Assembly (NCBI GenBank): GCA_024516155.1
Contig: JAJJXM010000059.1
Coordinates: 347,106-411,105 of the forward strand
Origin: Pyronema omphalodes
Lineage: Eukaryota; Ascomycota; Pezizomycetes; Pezizales; Pyronemataceae
Direction of reading: 5' to 3'
DNA length: 64,000 nucleotides
In this document: positions 55,370 through 64,000 of the stretch, one piece after another
Numbering within the stretch: the stretch's first letter is position 1
Layout of the letters: each line of letters starts with the position of its first letter
Position numbers and translations under genes: made by a program
The notes under the pieces: generated by a model
Database searches by the model: none
Seen by the model: the letters and a program-made list of their open reading frames with translations, nothing else
What the model was told of the DNA's origin: nothing

Positions 55370-57692
55370 AGTTTCCTTGGGCTTCTCCTGCCCTTTATTG
55401 CCATCATCATCATCGTCTCTCTTCCTCTTGCCAGAGGAAGCCACCTTTCCTTCGCCGGAGAGCTCTGTTCCCCCAACCGTCTTCTTTTGCATAACAATCC
55501 AACATTTTATGTCCAGATCTTCCGCACCTCCAACAGTCAGCTTTATCTTTTTTATGTTTATCGATTTCGCTCTGAGGAACATTGTTCAGAGCCTCCCTTC
55601 CTGACGCAAAAATGGACTTCTTGTCCTTTTTTGAAAAACTCTTTTTCTCTTTTTTATCCTTGAACTTATCCTTGTGCTGCACCTCCTTAGGGCGCACAGT
55701 TTCCTTGTTCTTCCCTTTATCCTTATGGCGGTCCTCCCGCACTTCCAAAGTCTTTTTCTTGTGACCCTTCAATTCCTCTTCCAAATTTTCAACAACGTGA
55801 GCAGCTTCCTTAACTGCATCAATCATTCCTTCATCATCTGTTGGGATCCCCCCCAAGCCTTTGATATACCATCTTTTTAATGGCCGGTGACATGGCCTCC
55901 CAGATTACATCCCTATACATTGGCCCAATTGCCCCAACGCGCATATTGCGATCCTCCAATTTTGTAATATAATCATCAATGTCCCCCTCATACTGGAGCT
56001 CTGCAATCCCCTTAACGTCTTTTTGGGCTTCCCGCTCATCATCAAACCTTGTCTCAATAGAGCTTGAGAAAGCTTGCCGCGTATCCGTGAATCCTTGTCG
56101 TTGAATTGATACGCGCCTTTCCTGGTGCCAACTTACAGCCTTATGAGTAAGTAAACTGCCTACCCATTTCACCTGATCATCCTCATCTGGGAACGCCTTG
56201 GCGTATGTTGCGATATAGTCCTGAACTGACATCCACCAAGCCCTGAACAAATTCTTGTCTGTCCCAGGAAAAATATTGAGGAGCCTTCATCTCCGGCATT
56301 TTAGGTCTGCTCGGCTCATTAACCCCCAATTGCTGTAATTTCCCGACAAGTGATTCCAAGAATGCCTCCGTGGCATTCTTTGCTTCAGGTATTCTTTGTT
56401 GAGCCTTTTCTTTGCGCTCCTGGCGCTTCGTTTCCAAAGCTTTCCTAATATATGTATCATCTGAATCCTCGCTGTCCGTAGCATCAGATTGGGGTGGTGG
56501 TGGTGGTGGGAGTCCTCCTCCTGGTGGTTTACTGCCCCTACCACCACTTCTGCCGTTGTCTGCCGGGATTCCATCCTCTGATGGAGGTAAGGGGACCTCT
56601 GGTGCTCTTCCGAGTGAGGGAGGTCTGGGAGTCATCTCCTCATGCATAGCCTCAGTTAAAGACTTAGCATCGAAATGCTCCTTCCTCTGGATCTTTGACA
56701 TAACAAGGTCAATAACCTTGTTTACCAATTCCAATTTTTCCTCCTCTCTCTGCTCCTGGAAATCCAGCAGACGTTGCTGGTACACCTCTTCAGCTCTAGA
56801 AAGAGCTGGAATCCTCCTATCCCTTTCTTCATCATCCTCCTTCCTGATGGCGTCCTGTGTATTCTTCTGGAATGCCCATTCCTCAATTTCTTTGTTGATT
56901 TCGAGTTGCCTTTGGGCGAATGCCTCAAGGATAGCATTCATTGTTTGCATGCCCTGGTTGAGTCTTTCTGCAGCTGCCTGCTGAGCTGCCTCCTTTGCTT
57001 GTGCATCCGTGGCAAGATTGCCAATGGTCCTCCAAACTTGGCCCGGAAAATCGTTGCTGGCCTGGACGAGTCGAGTCGTGGTTTGAAGGTTTACCTCTTG
57101 GTCCAGGTCTCCTTTCTTTGCTAAGGTGTCATAGGCCTTTTGCATTCCCTGGGCCGTTTCTTGGTGAAGTCTTTTTACCCGTTCTAACTGATCGTTCTTG
57201 GCAGCCCCAGATCCGACTGCCTCAACCAACCTTGTGATATCCTTGTCATTCGCGTTCATTCTTTCCATCATTAGAGTGACCCATTCAGAGACCTCACCCA
57301 GATGGAGGGTAGTTCCATGGTGGACTCTAGGAGTTCCAACCGAAGTAACTTCCTCCCGAGAGCGAGTGCGGGCGATGCTGACGGTGTCGCCCATAAGGCC
57401 ATCAGGTCCATCGTTGTGACGATTAGTGCCGGTGATTCTTCGAGCGGCCATTGCTGGTTGAATGTCTTTCTTTGTGATTTTTGTATGGAGGATCGTTTGG
57501 TGTTGTCTTGCACTAGAAGAGGGTCTTCCGTGTTCGTGTCGATAAGTAAACTTCGTAGCTTGAGCCTGAAGTTTATAGTGTGAACCTGGGTATTGCGGCT
57601 TTCGATACAGAGGCTTTTTCGATCAGTCGTTGTCCGTGTGAATGATATTCAACATACATATTTTCCCAAGAGCTAGGAAGTAAACTAATCTG
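55370..57692 (-). mobile_element. element E: family-1 gypsy fragment (partial 5' LTR, PBS, gag)
   Basis: Minus strand. A 5' LTR scrap (57579-57691) ends GGTTCACA and is followed by CTATAAACTTCAGG (PBS region with one change), gag, and then a break within the gag/pol linker. The break point corresponds to about 36926 in element B. Neither end shows a target duplication, so both ends were lost by deletion or recombination. Confidence 0.8.
55410..57451 (-). pseudogene. gag: element E gag
   Basis: Best preserved family-1 gag in the window: 422 open codons from ATG 57451 (MAARRITGTNRHND). Predicted coiled coil between about residues 50 and 230 (QAAAERLNQGMQ, LDFQEQREEEKLELVNKV); Pro-rich GGGLPPPPPPQSD at about 310; start of the capsid region MPEMKAPQYFS at about 385. 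A 1-nt shift near 56240 leads to FRAWWMSVQDYIATYAKAFP and WVGSLLTHKAVSWHQERR (56250-55834), then another to the CCHC knuckle CWRCGRSGHKMLDCYAK (about 55550-55500). Forms the particle shell; pol is missing. Confidence 0.85.
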
Positions 57693-59000
57693 ATCTTTGT
57701 TTTATTCCGACTAGAGCTACTATGGCTATTGCTCTCCACCTACTTGATGCCCATACCCTGCAACACCACAGTTGCTCTGGGATACAACCACCCGCGCGAC
57801 CTATAATACTACGTACAGGAGATCCGGCTATGCCCAGGGTATTTCCAAACAAAACAGAACCAGAGACAAAAACAAAACACATAAACACTACAAAGGAAAC
57901 CTAACCTATCCCATCAAAACAAAAACAAACAAAGGAAAGGCTACGATGTACGCCGGTCAGGTAGGGCAGTTGTCATGTGTTTGTAAGAGACTGGAGGTGT
58001 CTCTAAAGCTCGCTCGCGCTCCATAGACTCATCGTTATCGGTGTAAGGGGCTTTGCCTTTTCCGGCCGGAAGGTGACTGATACGTACGGGGCAAAGAGGG
58101 TTGGTCGAAGTATGAGCGGCGTTGCATAACGCCCATTTCATCGGTGGGTGGCTGCAGGTCTTTCCAGCGCGGCAGGAGGGGACAGGGCATTGGTGGTCCT
58201 TGGTGCTGTGTGGTTGGGCGCAGATGGCGCAAGTGGGTTTCTCTGCCTCGCAGAGAGAGGTGCAGTGGCCATAAACTTGGCAGTTCCGGCATTGGGTGGT
58301 TGGTGTCCAGGAGCAGTATTCTGTAATGCGGCACTTGCGATTACAGAGAAGGAGGGTGCTGGTGCCAATTTGGGTGAGGTTTACCGCACCACTGAGGGCG
58401 ATCAGCATCGTGGAGGCTTGTTTGTTGAGGCGGTGTCACGGCACACGGCTGACGAGCCGTTGTGTTGTTGCATCACTGTTGTGTTGTCGTTGTTGTTGTT
58501 GCCGTCGTGCCGTTGTCGTCATTGTGCCGTGTTGTGTTGTCGATGTGTTGTGGTGTGTGCCATGCCGTTGTTGATGATTGATGGATTGATGATGGATGAC
58601 GTACCACGAGCTCTAGAAGATGTGGCGTCGCAGGTTAGATGATGGAGAACGGAAGCTGTTCATGTAGCGATGGTGGATGACGGCGCAGCAAGAGTGCTGG
58701 CCACCCCTTTGTACATAAGGAGGCTTGCCTTCCTGTCGACTGAGTTCTCCATCGAACGTCTTGTGTCTTTCCCTCGATGTTTAATAAGATTCCTCATCTC
58801 CCAGTCGTCAAGACTTACGTCACTCTTGTTCCTGTCCTTGTCCTTGTCTAGTGTGCCGGCCGTCTGTCGAGCACTTCGGTCCTTGTCTTCCTGTTCCCGT
58901 GTCCTGGAGCCCGCCTAGTCCCCCGTTCCCGGTAGTGTTCAGTGTGTCCCTCGAACATCCGTTCGTAGTCCCTGATATTACGTTCGATAGCAAAATTATT
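57693..59000 (-). mobile_element. LINE L2b: 5' region and ORF1 part
   Basis: Minus-strand copy of the LINE 5' region also found at 30195-31007. It continues into ORF1-like coding (57941-58408) and is cut at 57692 by element E. The 5' boundary near 58950-59000 is uncertain. Confidence 0.55.
57941..58420 (-). pseudogene. LINE L2b ORF1 zinc-knuckle region
   Basis: 155 open codons with a Tad1/Gag-like cysteine array: CRNCQVYGHCTSLC, CAICAQPHSTKDHQC, CRAGKTCSHPPMKWALC, then a fourth partial unit ending NPLCPV. Such triple knuckles are usual in ORF1 of fungal LINEs and bind element RNA. The N-terminal half of ORF1 is missing; the frame opens soon after the CACAACAA-rich leader, suggesting an internal deletion. 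Confidence 0.7.
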
Positions 59001-59206
59001 CGACCGACACGCATGAACCCAACCGATTCTGCCTGGACGCACACCTTGAAACAAGCCTTAGAAACCCACACCCTAGCAGAGACCTTTGGAATACCTAACC
59101 GATTCGCTGGCGCCGTCCGACGAACCCTCAGAAGAGCAGAAGATCTCGGCTACCTACTTGTGCATTGAGAACTCCAGAATTATAACTACCAGGAGTATGT
59201 CTGTTA

Positions 59207-60540
59207 CACCATCAGACTTCAGCCTATCCTCCGAGCCCGTGGACATGCACGTTAAGATCATCGAGGAAGTGCATTGGCAGCACGTCAACGCTGCTTCCAT
59301 GACCCAGTTTCCGAACGGTCACGACCCGGTCACGTTCACCAAGCAGCTCGCCCGATTCAATCCTAGACGCCCAGGATCATCCCACCGGCTACATATTATA
59401 CGACCTCACAGAGACCCCCGGCTCCCGTACCAGCACCAAGATTTCCAGTCCTGTCGCCTCCCGTGCTCCGGAAGCCCCCACCCTTGCCCCCATTCCCGCC
59501 GTTGTTATTCAAACTCGGTCCGTGCAGGTCTGCACCAACGCACCAGACAGCGGGCCGCAAGCCGCCGCGCCCCCCACCCCAGCCACAGCCACAGCAGCAG
59601 CCCCCGCCCCCGCTATCATCGCGACAGTCCCAAGACTCCCCCCCGGAGACCCAGAAATGCTCCTAACCCCCGAGGAACAAGCAGATGCAAACGAGAACCA
59701 ATACTATGAGAGGGTGATCACGCATCAGCGTGACCTCATTAATATGTTGCTCGCCTCCCCCGGCATCCGTGTCACCGGTGATAAAATTCCGGATCCACGA
59801 ACCTTGGATGGGTCCAAAAAGGAGGACCTCCGCCGTGTTGTTTCCCTGCTTCGTATTAAATTGGTAAGCGACGAATTGCGCTTTCCAACCCCCCACAAAC
59901 GAATCTCCTACGCCATGGGCCGCCTCCGCGGACGCGCCCTCGACCAGATCTTCCCGTATATCAAGGATAATGGTCACCGCTGGGCCCTAACCGACGTCGA
60001 GGACGTCATCAAAATCTTGCAATGTACCTTTGGAGACCCGGACGAGCGCGCAACGGCTCGTTTCAAACTTCAGAATCTCCGCCAAAACAACCGTGAGTTC
60101 TCTGATTACTATGCAGAGTTCTCCAGCCTGGTTGCAGAACTGGGTTGGGATGAAGCCGCTACCATTGTTGCCCTAGGGAACGGCCTATCCCTTGAATTGC
60201 ATGAAAAGTTGGTTGGCGCACCCCCCACCACTACAATCCATGAGTTTGTCGAACAGTGCTAGAAGTTGGACTCTCAGTTGAGAGCCCTGGAGAATCTTCG
60301 CGAGCCGCGTACCAACCGCGGCCAAGTCAAACCCACTAACACCACCACCCCCGCCACAAGGCGCCCCACCCCCGCTACCCAGTCAACTACCCGCCTCTTC
60401 CAGCAACAGACCCCTGCCCAGGGACCCCGCCAGAAACTATCAGCACAAGAACGCACTACTGTCAGAAGGACGTTGTCTCTACTGCGGTGGCCTCGGCAAC
60501 ATGGCAGCCTCGTGCCCCGCTAAGACTAATGTCAAAGTTG
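59207..60540 (+). pseudogene. gag: element F gag
   Basis: The clearest part is open from 59522 to 60262. A Pro/Ala-rich N-terminus (PPTPATATAAAPAPA) precedes the Retrotrans_gag-type capsid: MGRLRGRALDQIFPY, CTFGDPDERATARFKLQNLR and FSDYYAEFSSLVAELGWDEA (about 59910-60160). After a stop at 60260 and a frameshift, CLYCGGLGNMAASCPAK (about 60475-60525) is a zinc knuckle with Asn replacing the usual His. An upstream frame (MNPTDSAWTHTLKQALETH, 59013) may be the true N-terminus, separated by stops. Confidence 0.7.
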
Positions 60541-60629
60541 CAAGTGTTGAATTGTTGGATGGTGAAGAAGATGTTTCGGGAAAAGACTCAACCAGCCCCC
60601 GGATGATGGCTCTGCCGCTGGTAGGACGA

Positions 60630-61434
60630 TTATTGGAGACACGTTATTGTTATCAGGCGCAAGTTTTACTGGCAAATTAGAATGCAAACACCTTGTCCTC
60701 TCTTGCTCCTTGTTCTCTAATAACCGCTCGGTGAAGACCGTAGCGCTCGTTGACTGCGGCGCCACTGGCATTGCATTCGTGGATCGCAATTTTGCTCGCC
60801 ATCACAAACTCCCTGTGACACCCTTACCCACAGCCCGAACGGTCGAAGTTATTGACGGCCGACCAATATCCTTGGACAATCACCCACCTTGCCCAAGTAG
60901 AGTGCACCATCAATGGTCACTCGAAACCCTCCCCATGTTCGGCACCAAGTTAGGCCACTACCCGGTGGTGCCGGGCATCCCCTGGCCGAAGAACACGACG
61001 CGACGATAAGCTTTCGCTCCAACACCGTGAGCTTCGATTCTCAATATTGCCTAAGGAACTGCACCCCGCTACCAGTGAGCATGACCGGTGTCGAGGTCCT
61101 GGACTCGAGGCCCCCTCCCGTCGTCCACGAGCCCGACACAGACTCCATGCAGGAAATGAAAAACCCGGTCCCCGACCCTCCAGACGACCCTCCGATAGCA
61201 ATCTCCAGCCTGACCATCTCCGATTTCCAAGAGATGGTAGAGGATGAAAATCTGACAGTTTTTTCGCGATCGCTGAATGAAATCTCCGTCCCCTTAGTAG
61301 ACAAACCCCCCCTTACGGATGAAGAATTAACGGACATGATCCCCGAAGAATACCACGGCTATCTCGACCTGTTCAAGGAAGCCGACGCAAAGGAACTTCC
61401 CCACACCGACCCTACGACCACAAGATCCCGTTGA
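60630..61434 (+). pseudogene. element F protease and linker
   Basis: Retropepsin-like ALVDCGATGIAFVDRNFARH (about 60740-60800) with an Asp-Cys-Gly active site, followed by the second half YPVVPGIPWPKN (about 60960), where -GLPWL- is expected. After a shift, the frame 60913-61434 is an acidic linker ending [20 protein letters not shown], the block before RT. Confidence 0.7.
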
Positions 61435-61637
61435 AAGAGGCATTCGTTCCCCCCTTCGGTCCACTATACTCGTTATCACGCAACGAGTTACAGACACTAA
61501 AAGCTTGGCTAGATGAGAATCTGGAAAAAGGCTTCATACAACGCTCCCAATCATCAGCCGCCTCGCCGATATTATTTGTTAAGAAATCAGACGGATCCTT
61601 ACGTTTATGCGTGGATTACCGAAGATTGAATGAAGGG
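61431..61637 (+). pseudogene. element F reverse transcriptase, N-terminal fragment
   Basis: Reads [40 protein letters not shown] and [12 protein letters not shown], i.e. RT blocks 1-2. After RRLNE the frame runs on into unrelated sequence that is the left arm of the foldback structure (to 61889). The catalytic box is absent. Confidence 0.8.
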
Positions 61638-62099
61638 ACCGAAAGAACCGGAACGCGCTACCGTGTAATGGCGAACAAGGGAGAGATAGCTGACGGAGAA
61701 CCTGAGGGCTCTTCTCAATTATTCACTCTTGAGTTCAATGGAGATATCCTTATAATAACTTCAACGTTAGAAACTCTTAAGCTGTGTCGAGCATCAACTG
61801 AGAGATTTCTGTGTTTAGAAGTTAAGGAAAGAAACAAAGATTTCAAGGGACAAAGAGATCCAAAGATGGGGACGAGAACGAGGACGTAAACAAAGATCGA
61901 CAAAGTATTTGAATTTGTAAATAAACAAATATTTTTTTTTTTTTTTTTTTTTTTTTACACGCATCTAACTGTCACGGCTCGAGAATTATTACCTTCCCCC
62001 TCCTCGTCATTCATTCACCTATTTATCATTCGCTTCATTATCCAGCACTCGTTTGTTTATTTATTTCTATTATCCTTCGGTCTTCGATCATCACTCGTC

Positions 62100-62560
62100 A
62101 CTCGCCTGGGTTAGGGTTACGCTCAATTCCCAAATTTCAAAAAGGTCACGTGACTTACCCCCAGGGTTAGGGGTCAGCTCGGATCCCTTTTCGGAAATTC
62201 CATACCTACTGTCTACCGATCATCTTATCCGATTAGATAAGATCGGTCACGTGTTCTAATCAATAGTAGATCAGTATGCACGCGCACTGGTCTACTAATG
62301 TGTGCACACTTGACTAGGGCTAGGGCACGATCATCTTATCGATAAGATAAGATCTAGTCATGTGACCTTATCAGTATTGCACCATCTTTCCAATCGCAGC
62401 TGATCTGGATTCACGTGACTAGGGTTAGGGTTGCACCCGCACGCACACAAACTAGGGTTAGGTTTGTGACCGTACGCGCACAGCTAGGGTTAGGGTTACG
62501 GACGCACGCGCACGATTAGGGTTACAGAAGCGCGCGCGTGACTACGCTTAGGGTTACGCT
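62100..62560 (+). repeat. interstitial telomere-like TTAGGG motifs
   Basis: (C)TAGGGTTAGGGTTA-type doublets occur at about 62110, 62163, 62428, 62451, 62491 and 62515, separated by 20-50 bp of CACGCGCACG-like sequence. CACGTGA sites (about 62146, 62248, 62413) and GATAAG/CTTATC palindromes (about 62222-62245, 62332-62352) are interspersed. It is not an uninterrupted telomere. Confidence 0.7.
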
Positions 62561-62756
62561 AGCGCGCACGCGAAGTACGCTACCCGCACGCGAGTTACGC
62601 TAACGAGCGCGCGACGAGGCTGTGCATGCAAACACGCTAATTTGGTACGAATGCGTTAGCGCGTCTAGAACGCGCAACCGCGACCGCGTTGTTTACTTAG
62701 TTATTTTTCGGGAAAATTCTGCAAGTAGTGGCTCGGCGTGTAAGGAGGAAAAATTG

Positions 62757-62764
62757 TATATAAG
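62757..62764 (+). promoter_or_regulatory. TATA-like box in foldback core
   Basis: GTATATAAGAGG lies about 60 bp before the right arm, reading into it. No recognised gene follows. Confidence 0.3.
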
Positions 62765-63088
62765 AGGATTGTTTCTTTGTTTGTTTATTTTGTTCTTCTT
62801 TTCTCCTTACACAGTTATTTGTTTATTTACAAATTCAAATACTTTGTCGAAATCTTTGTTTACGTCCTCGTTCTCGTCCCCGTCTTTGGATCTCTTTGTC
62901 CCTTGAAATCTTTGTTTATTTCCTCAACTTCTAAACACAGAAAGTCCTTAAGTTGATGCTAGACACAGCTTAAGAGTTTCTAACGTTGAAGTTATTATAA
63001 GGTTATATCCATTGAAGTCAAGAGTGAATGATTGAGAAGAGCCCTCAGGTTCTCCGTCAGCTATCTCTCCCTTGTTCGCCGTTACACT

Positions 63089-63461
63089 AACCCTACGGTT
63101 ATGGTGGATGCTAACTATGTACATTGTTAACCCTGGAATGTTACTTCCAGGGTCACCGAGAACGCCTCGGAGCGGTCATGCTGTTGTCGGGGTGTAGCCC
63201 CCTTCCCCGCGTACGTCCCCCCTTTTTTTTTTTTTTTTTTTTCTCAGTCTGCCCCAAACAACCTTACTCACTCCCGCCGTTCCGTCCCCTCTTCTCTCCC
63301 TTCCCACTCGTCCCCGTTACGTCCCTCCGTCTCCTCCTCATTCTCATCTCCCTTCCTTCCTCCCTTCCGCCATTCCTCCTCCTCTCTCTCCTTCCCATCT
63401 CCCTTTCCTCGCTTCCTCTCTCCCCCTCTCCTTATCTATATACATTCTTATTATCATACAT

Positions 63462-63462
<1 letters not shown>
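63089..63462. other. no gene; CT-rich segment between two T runs
   Basis: A T20 run (63223-63242) is followed by about 200 bp of CT-rich sequence up to the T33 run at 63463. On the minus strand this reads as purine-rich DNA ending in a poly(A) stretch, so a short retroposed fragment is possible. Nothing coding is seen. Confidence 0.4.
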
Positions 63463-63497
<35 letters not shown>

Positions 63498-64000
63498 TGT
63501 TCCTCTGCTGGGTCCAATAATGTCCCCCAGCCCGTCATCAAGGTGTTTCTGCTGGGTCTGTTAGCCTCCTCGGGGTGCTTACTGAGTACCGAATGTGCCC
63601 ATTCAGATGTGGCCAACTGCAAGTCAGAGATCATGGTGGCGAGGGTTCGGATTTCGTGTTTAGTGTGTAGGATCATGTGTAACTCGAGTTGTCGGTGGCG
63701 TGGGAGTTTCAGAAGGTTTCGAAGCTGAATCCTGTGTGGGGTGAAGAGCGCGCAGGAGAGCAGCAGGTGTTTTGGTGTTTGGGGGGGGTGTAAGGGGCAG
63801 GGGCATGCGCGGGTGGGGTAGGTTGGGGTGGGGGGGTGTGCCAGGTAATCCAGGAAGTATCCGTGTCCGGTTCGGAGGCCTAGGATCGCCGTTGAGACCT
63901 TTCTGGGTACGGTGGTGTACGCCTCATCGAGTGATTTCCTATGAGGAGCGTCGTACGTCTTGGGTTTCGGGCTTGTGTTGTACCACTGTGCCCAGTCCTC
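63463..64000 (-). mobile_element. LINE L3, 3' end with poly(A) tail
   Basis: The minus strand from the window edge encodes the C-terminus of a Tad1-like ORF2: TAILGLRTGHGYFLDYL, then CPCPLHPPQTPKHLLLSC and HR (about 63880-63730), a Cys/His motif that follows RNase H in fungal LINEs. The open frame ends at 63494-63496 and runs straight into A33 (T33 on the + strand). The rest of the element lies beyond the window. Confidence 0.75.

Larger units (their letters stand above)
59013..61637 (+). mobile_element. element F: third type of Ty3/gypsy element, truncated
   Basis: Contains gag, protease and the first part of RT, unlike families 1 and 2 in sequence. No LTR found. The left edge abuts LINE L2b; the right edge is lost in RT, where the foldback structure begins. 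Confidence 0.7.
61660..63088. mobile_element. foldback-like structure with long inverted arms
   Basis: 61660-61931 and 62825-63088 are inverted repeats of about 270 bp with roughly 95 percent identity by eye (for example GGCGAACAAGGGAGAGATAG at the outer end, GTATTTGAATTTGTAAATAA at the inner end). The core of about 890 bp holds a T25 run (61932-61956), telomere-like repeats, palindromes and a TATA box. No transposase is seen, so it may be a non-autonomous foldback element or an inversion duplication. Confidence 0.65.

Noticed and set aside
56412..56984. 190-codon plus-strand open frame opposite element E gag
   Set aside because: Antisense shadow of the coiled-coil and Pro-rich gag sequence; Ser/Leu-rich as expected from the complement.
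61431..61889. A fusion gene of RT with a new C-terminal domain
   Set aside because: The part after about 61640 is the left arm of an inverted repeat found again at 62825-63088; the open frame is chance read-through.
62100..62560. True chromosome end
   Set aside because: TTAGGG motifs are scattered, not a continuous array, and transposon sequence continues on both sides.
1..64000. CRISPR arrays, tRNA or rRNA genes, bacterial-style ribosome sites
   Set aside because: None seen; the window is eukaryotic and almost wholly repeats, so such features are not expected.

Overview
The window reads as nuclear DNA of a filamentous fungus. It has short introns with GTAAGT/GTGAGT donors and CTAAC-type branch points, F-box-like genes with a leucine-rich C-terminal part, Tad1-like LINEs, Ty3/gypsy chromoviruses whose integrases end in a chromodomain, and TTAGGG-like telomeric motifs near the right end. 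A transposon-rich Pezizomycotina species fits best, but the species cannot be named from sequence alone. No bacterial-type operons, CRISPR arrays, rRNA or tRNA genes were seen.

Layout. (1) 1-9.1 kb: three related F-box/LRR-like genes. Copies 1 and 2 are a direct tandem duplication with a period of about 3.1 kb; copy 3 is inverted. All are disrupted. In all three the start codon appears to be split by a conserved intron (A|TG). (2) 9.5-29.4 kb: a Tad1-like LINE, split by a double gypsy insertion of the form LTR-internal-LTR-internal-LTR (11725-28181, minus strand), flanked by one 5-bp target duplication, CAAGG. (3) 29.5-31.0 kb: a relic LTR and the 5' part of a second LINE. (4) 31.0-55.4 kb: a nested stack. 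Outer element C (family 2, + strand) carries element B (family 1, + strand, 33427-42268, target duplication CGCGA) and element D (family 2, minus strand, 44973-52554, target duplication ATATG). (5) 55.4-59.0 kb: a doubly truncated family-1 element E (5' LTR scrap and gag) and a second copy of the LINE 5' region. (6) 59.0-61.6 kb: a third gypsy type F (gag, protease, start of RT), cut off by a foldback structure (61.66-63.09 kb) with about 270-bp inverted arms around a core with telomere-like repeats. (7) 63.46 kb to the end: the 3' end of another LINE with a poly(A) tail.

Most interesting material. The family-2 gypsy elements (C and D) carry, after the pol chromodomain, a third coding region: a conserved Cys/His-rich domain, a Pro/Gln-rich linker and a C-terminal hydrophobic helix whose codons run through the polypurine tract into the 3' LTR. 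Once frameshifts are allowed for, the same reading is preserved in both copies, and the helix is also seen at the start of a relic LTR at 29521. It occupies the env position. In both families the primer-binding site is not obviously tRNA-like but is perfectly complementary to part of the element's own LTR (10 nt in family 2, located 33-37 nt after a TATA box; 12 nt in family 1). This is the arrangement expected for Tf1/sushi-type self-priming.

Caveat. Near-identical copies differ mostly by single-base indels, often in homopolymers, with no excess of C-to-T changes (no RIP signature). Some broken frames may therefore be assembly or consensus errors rather than true decay. Element labels (Gy1a, Gy1b, B-F, L1-L3) are mine.
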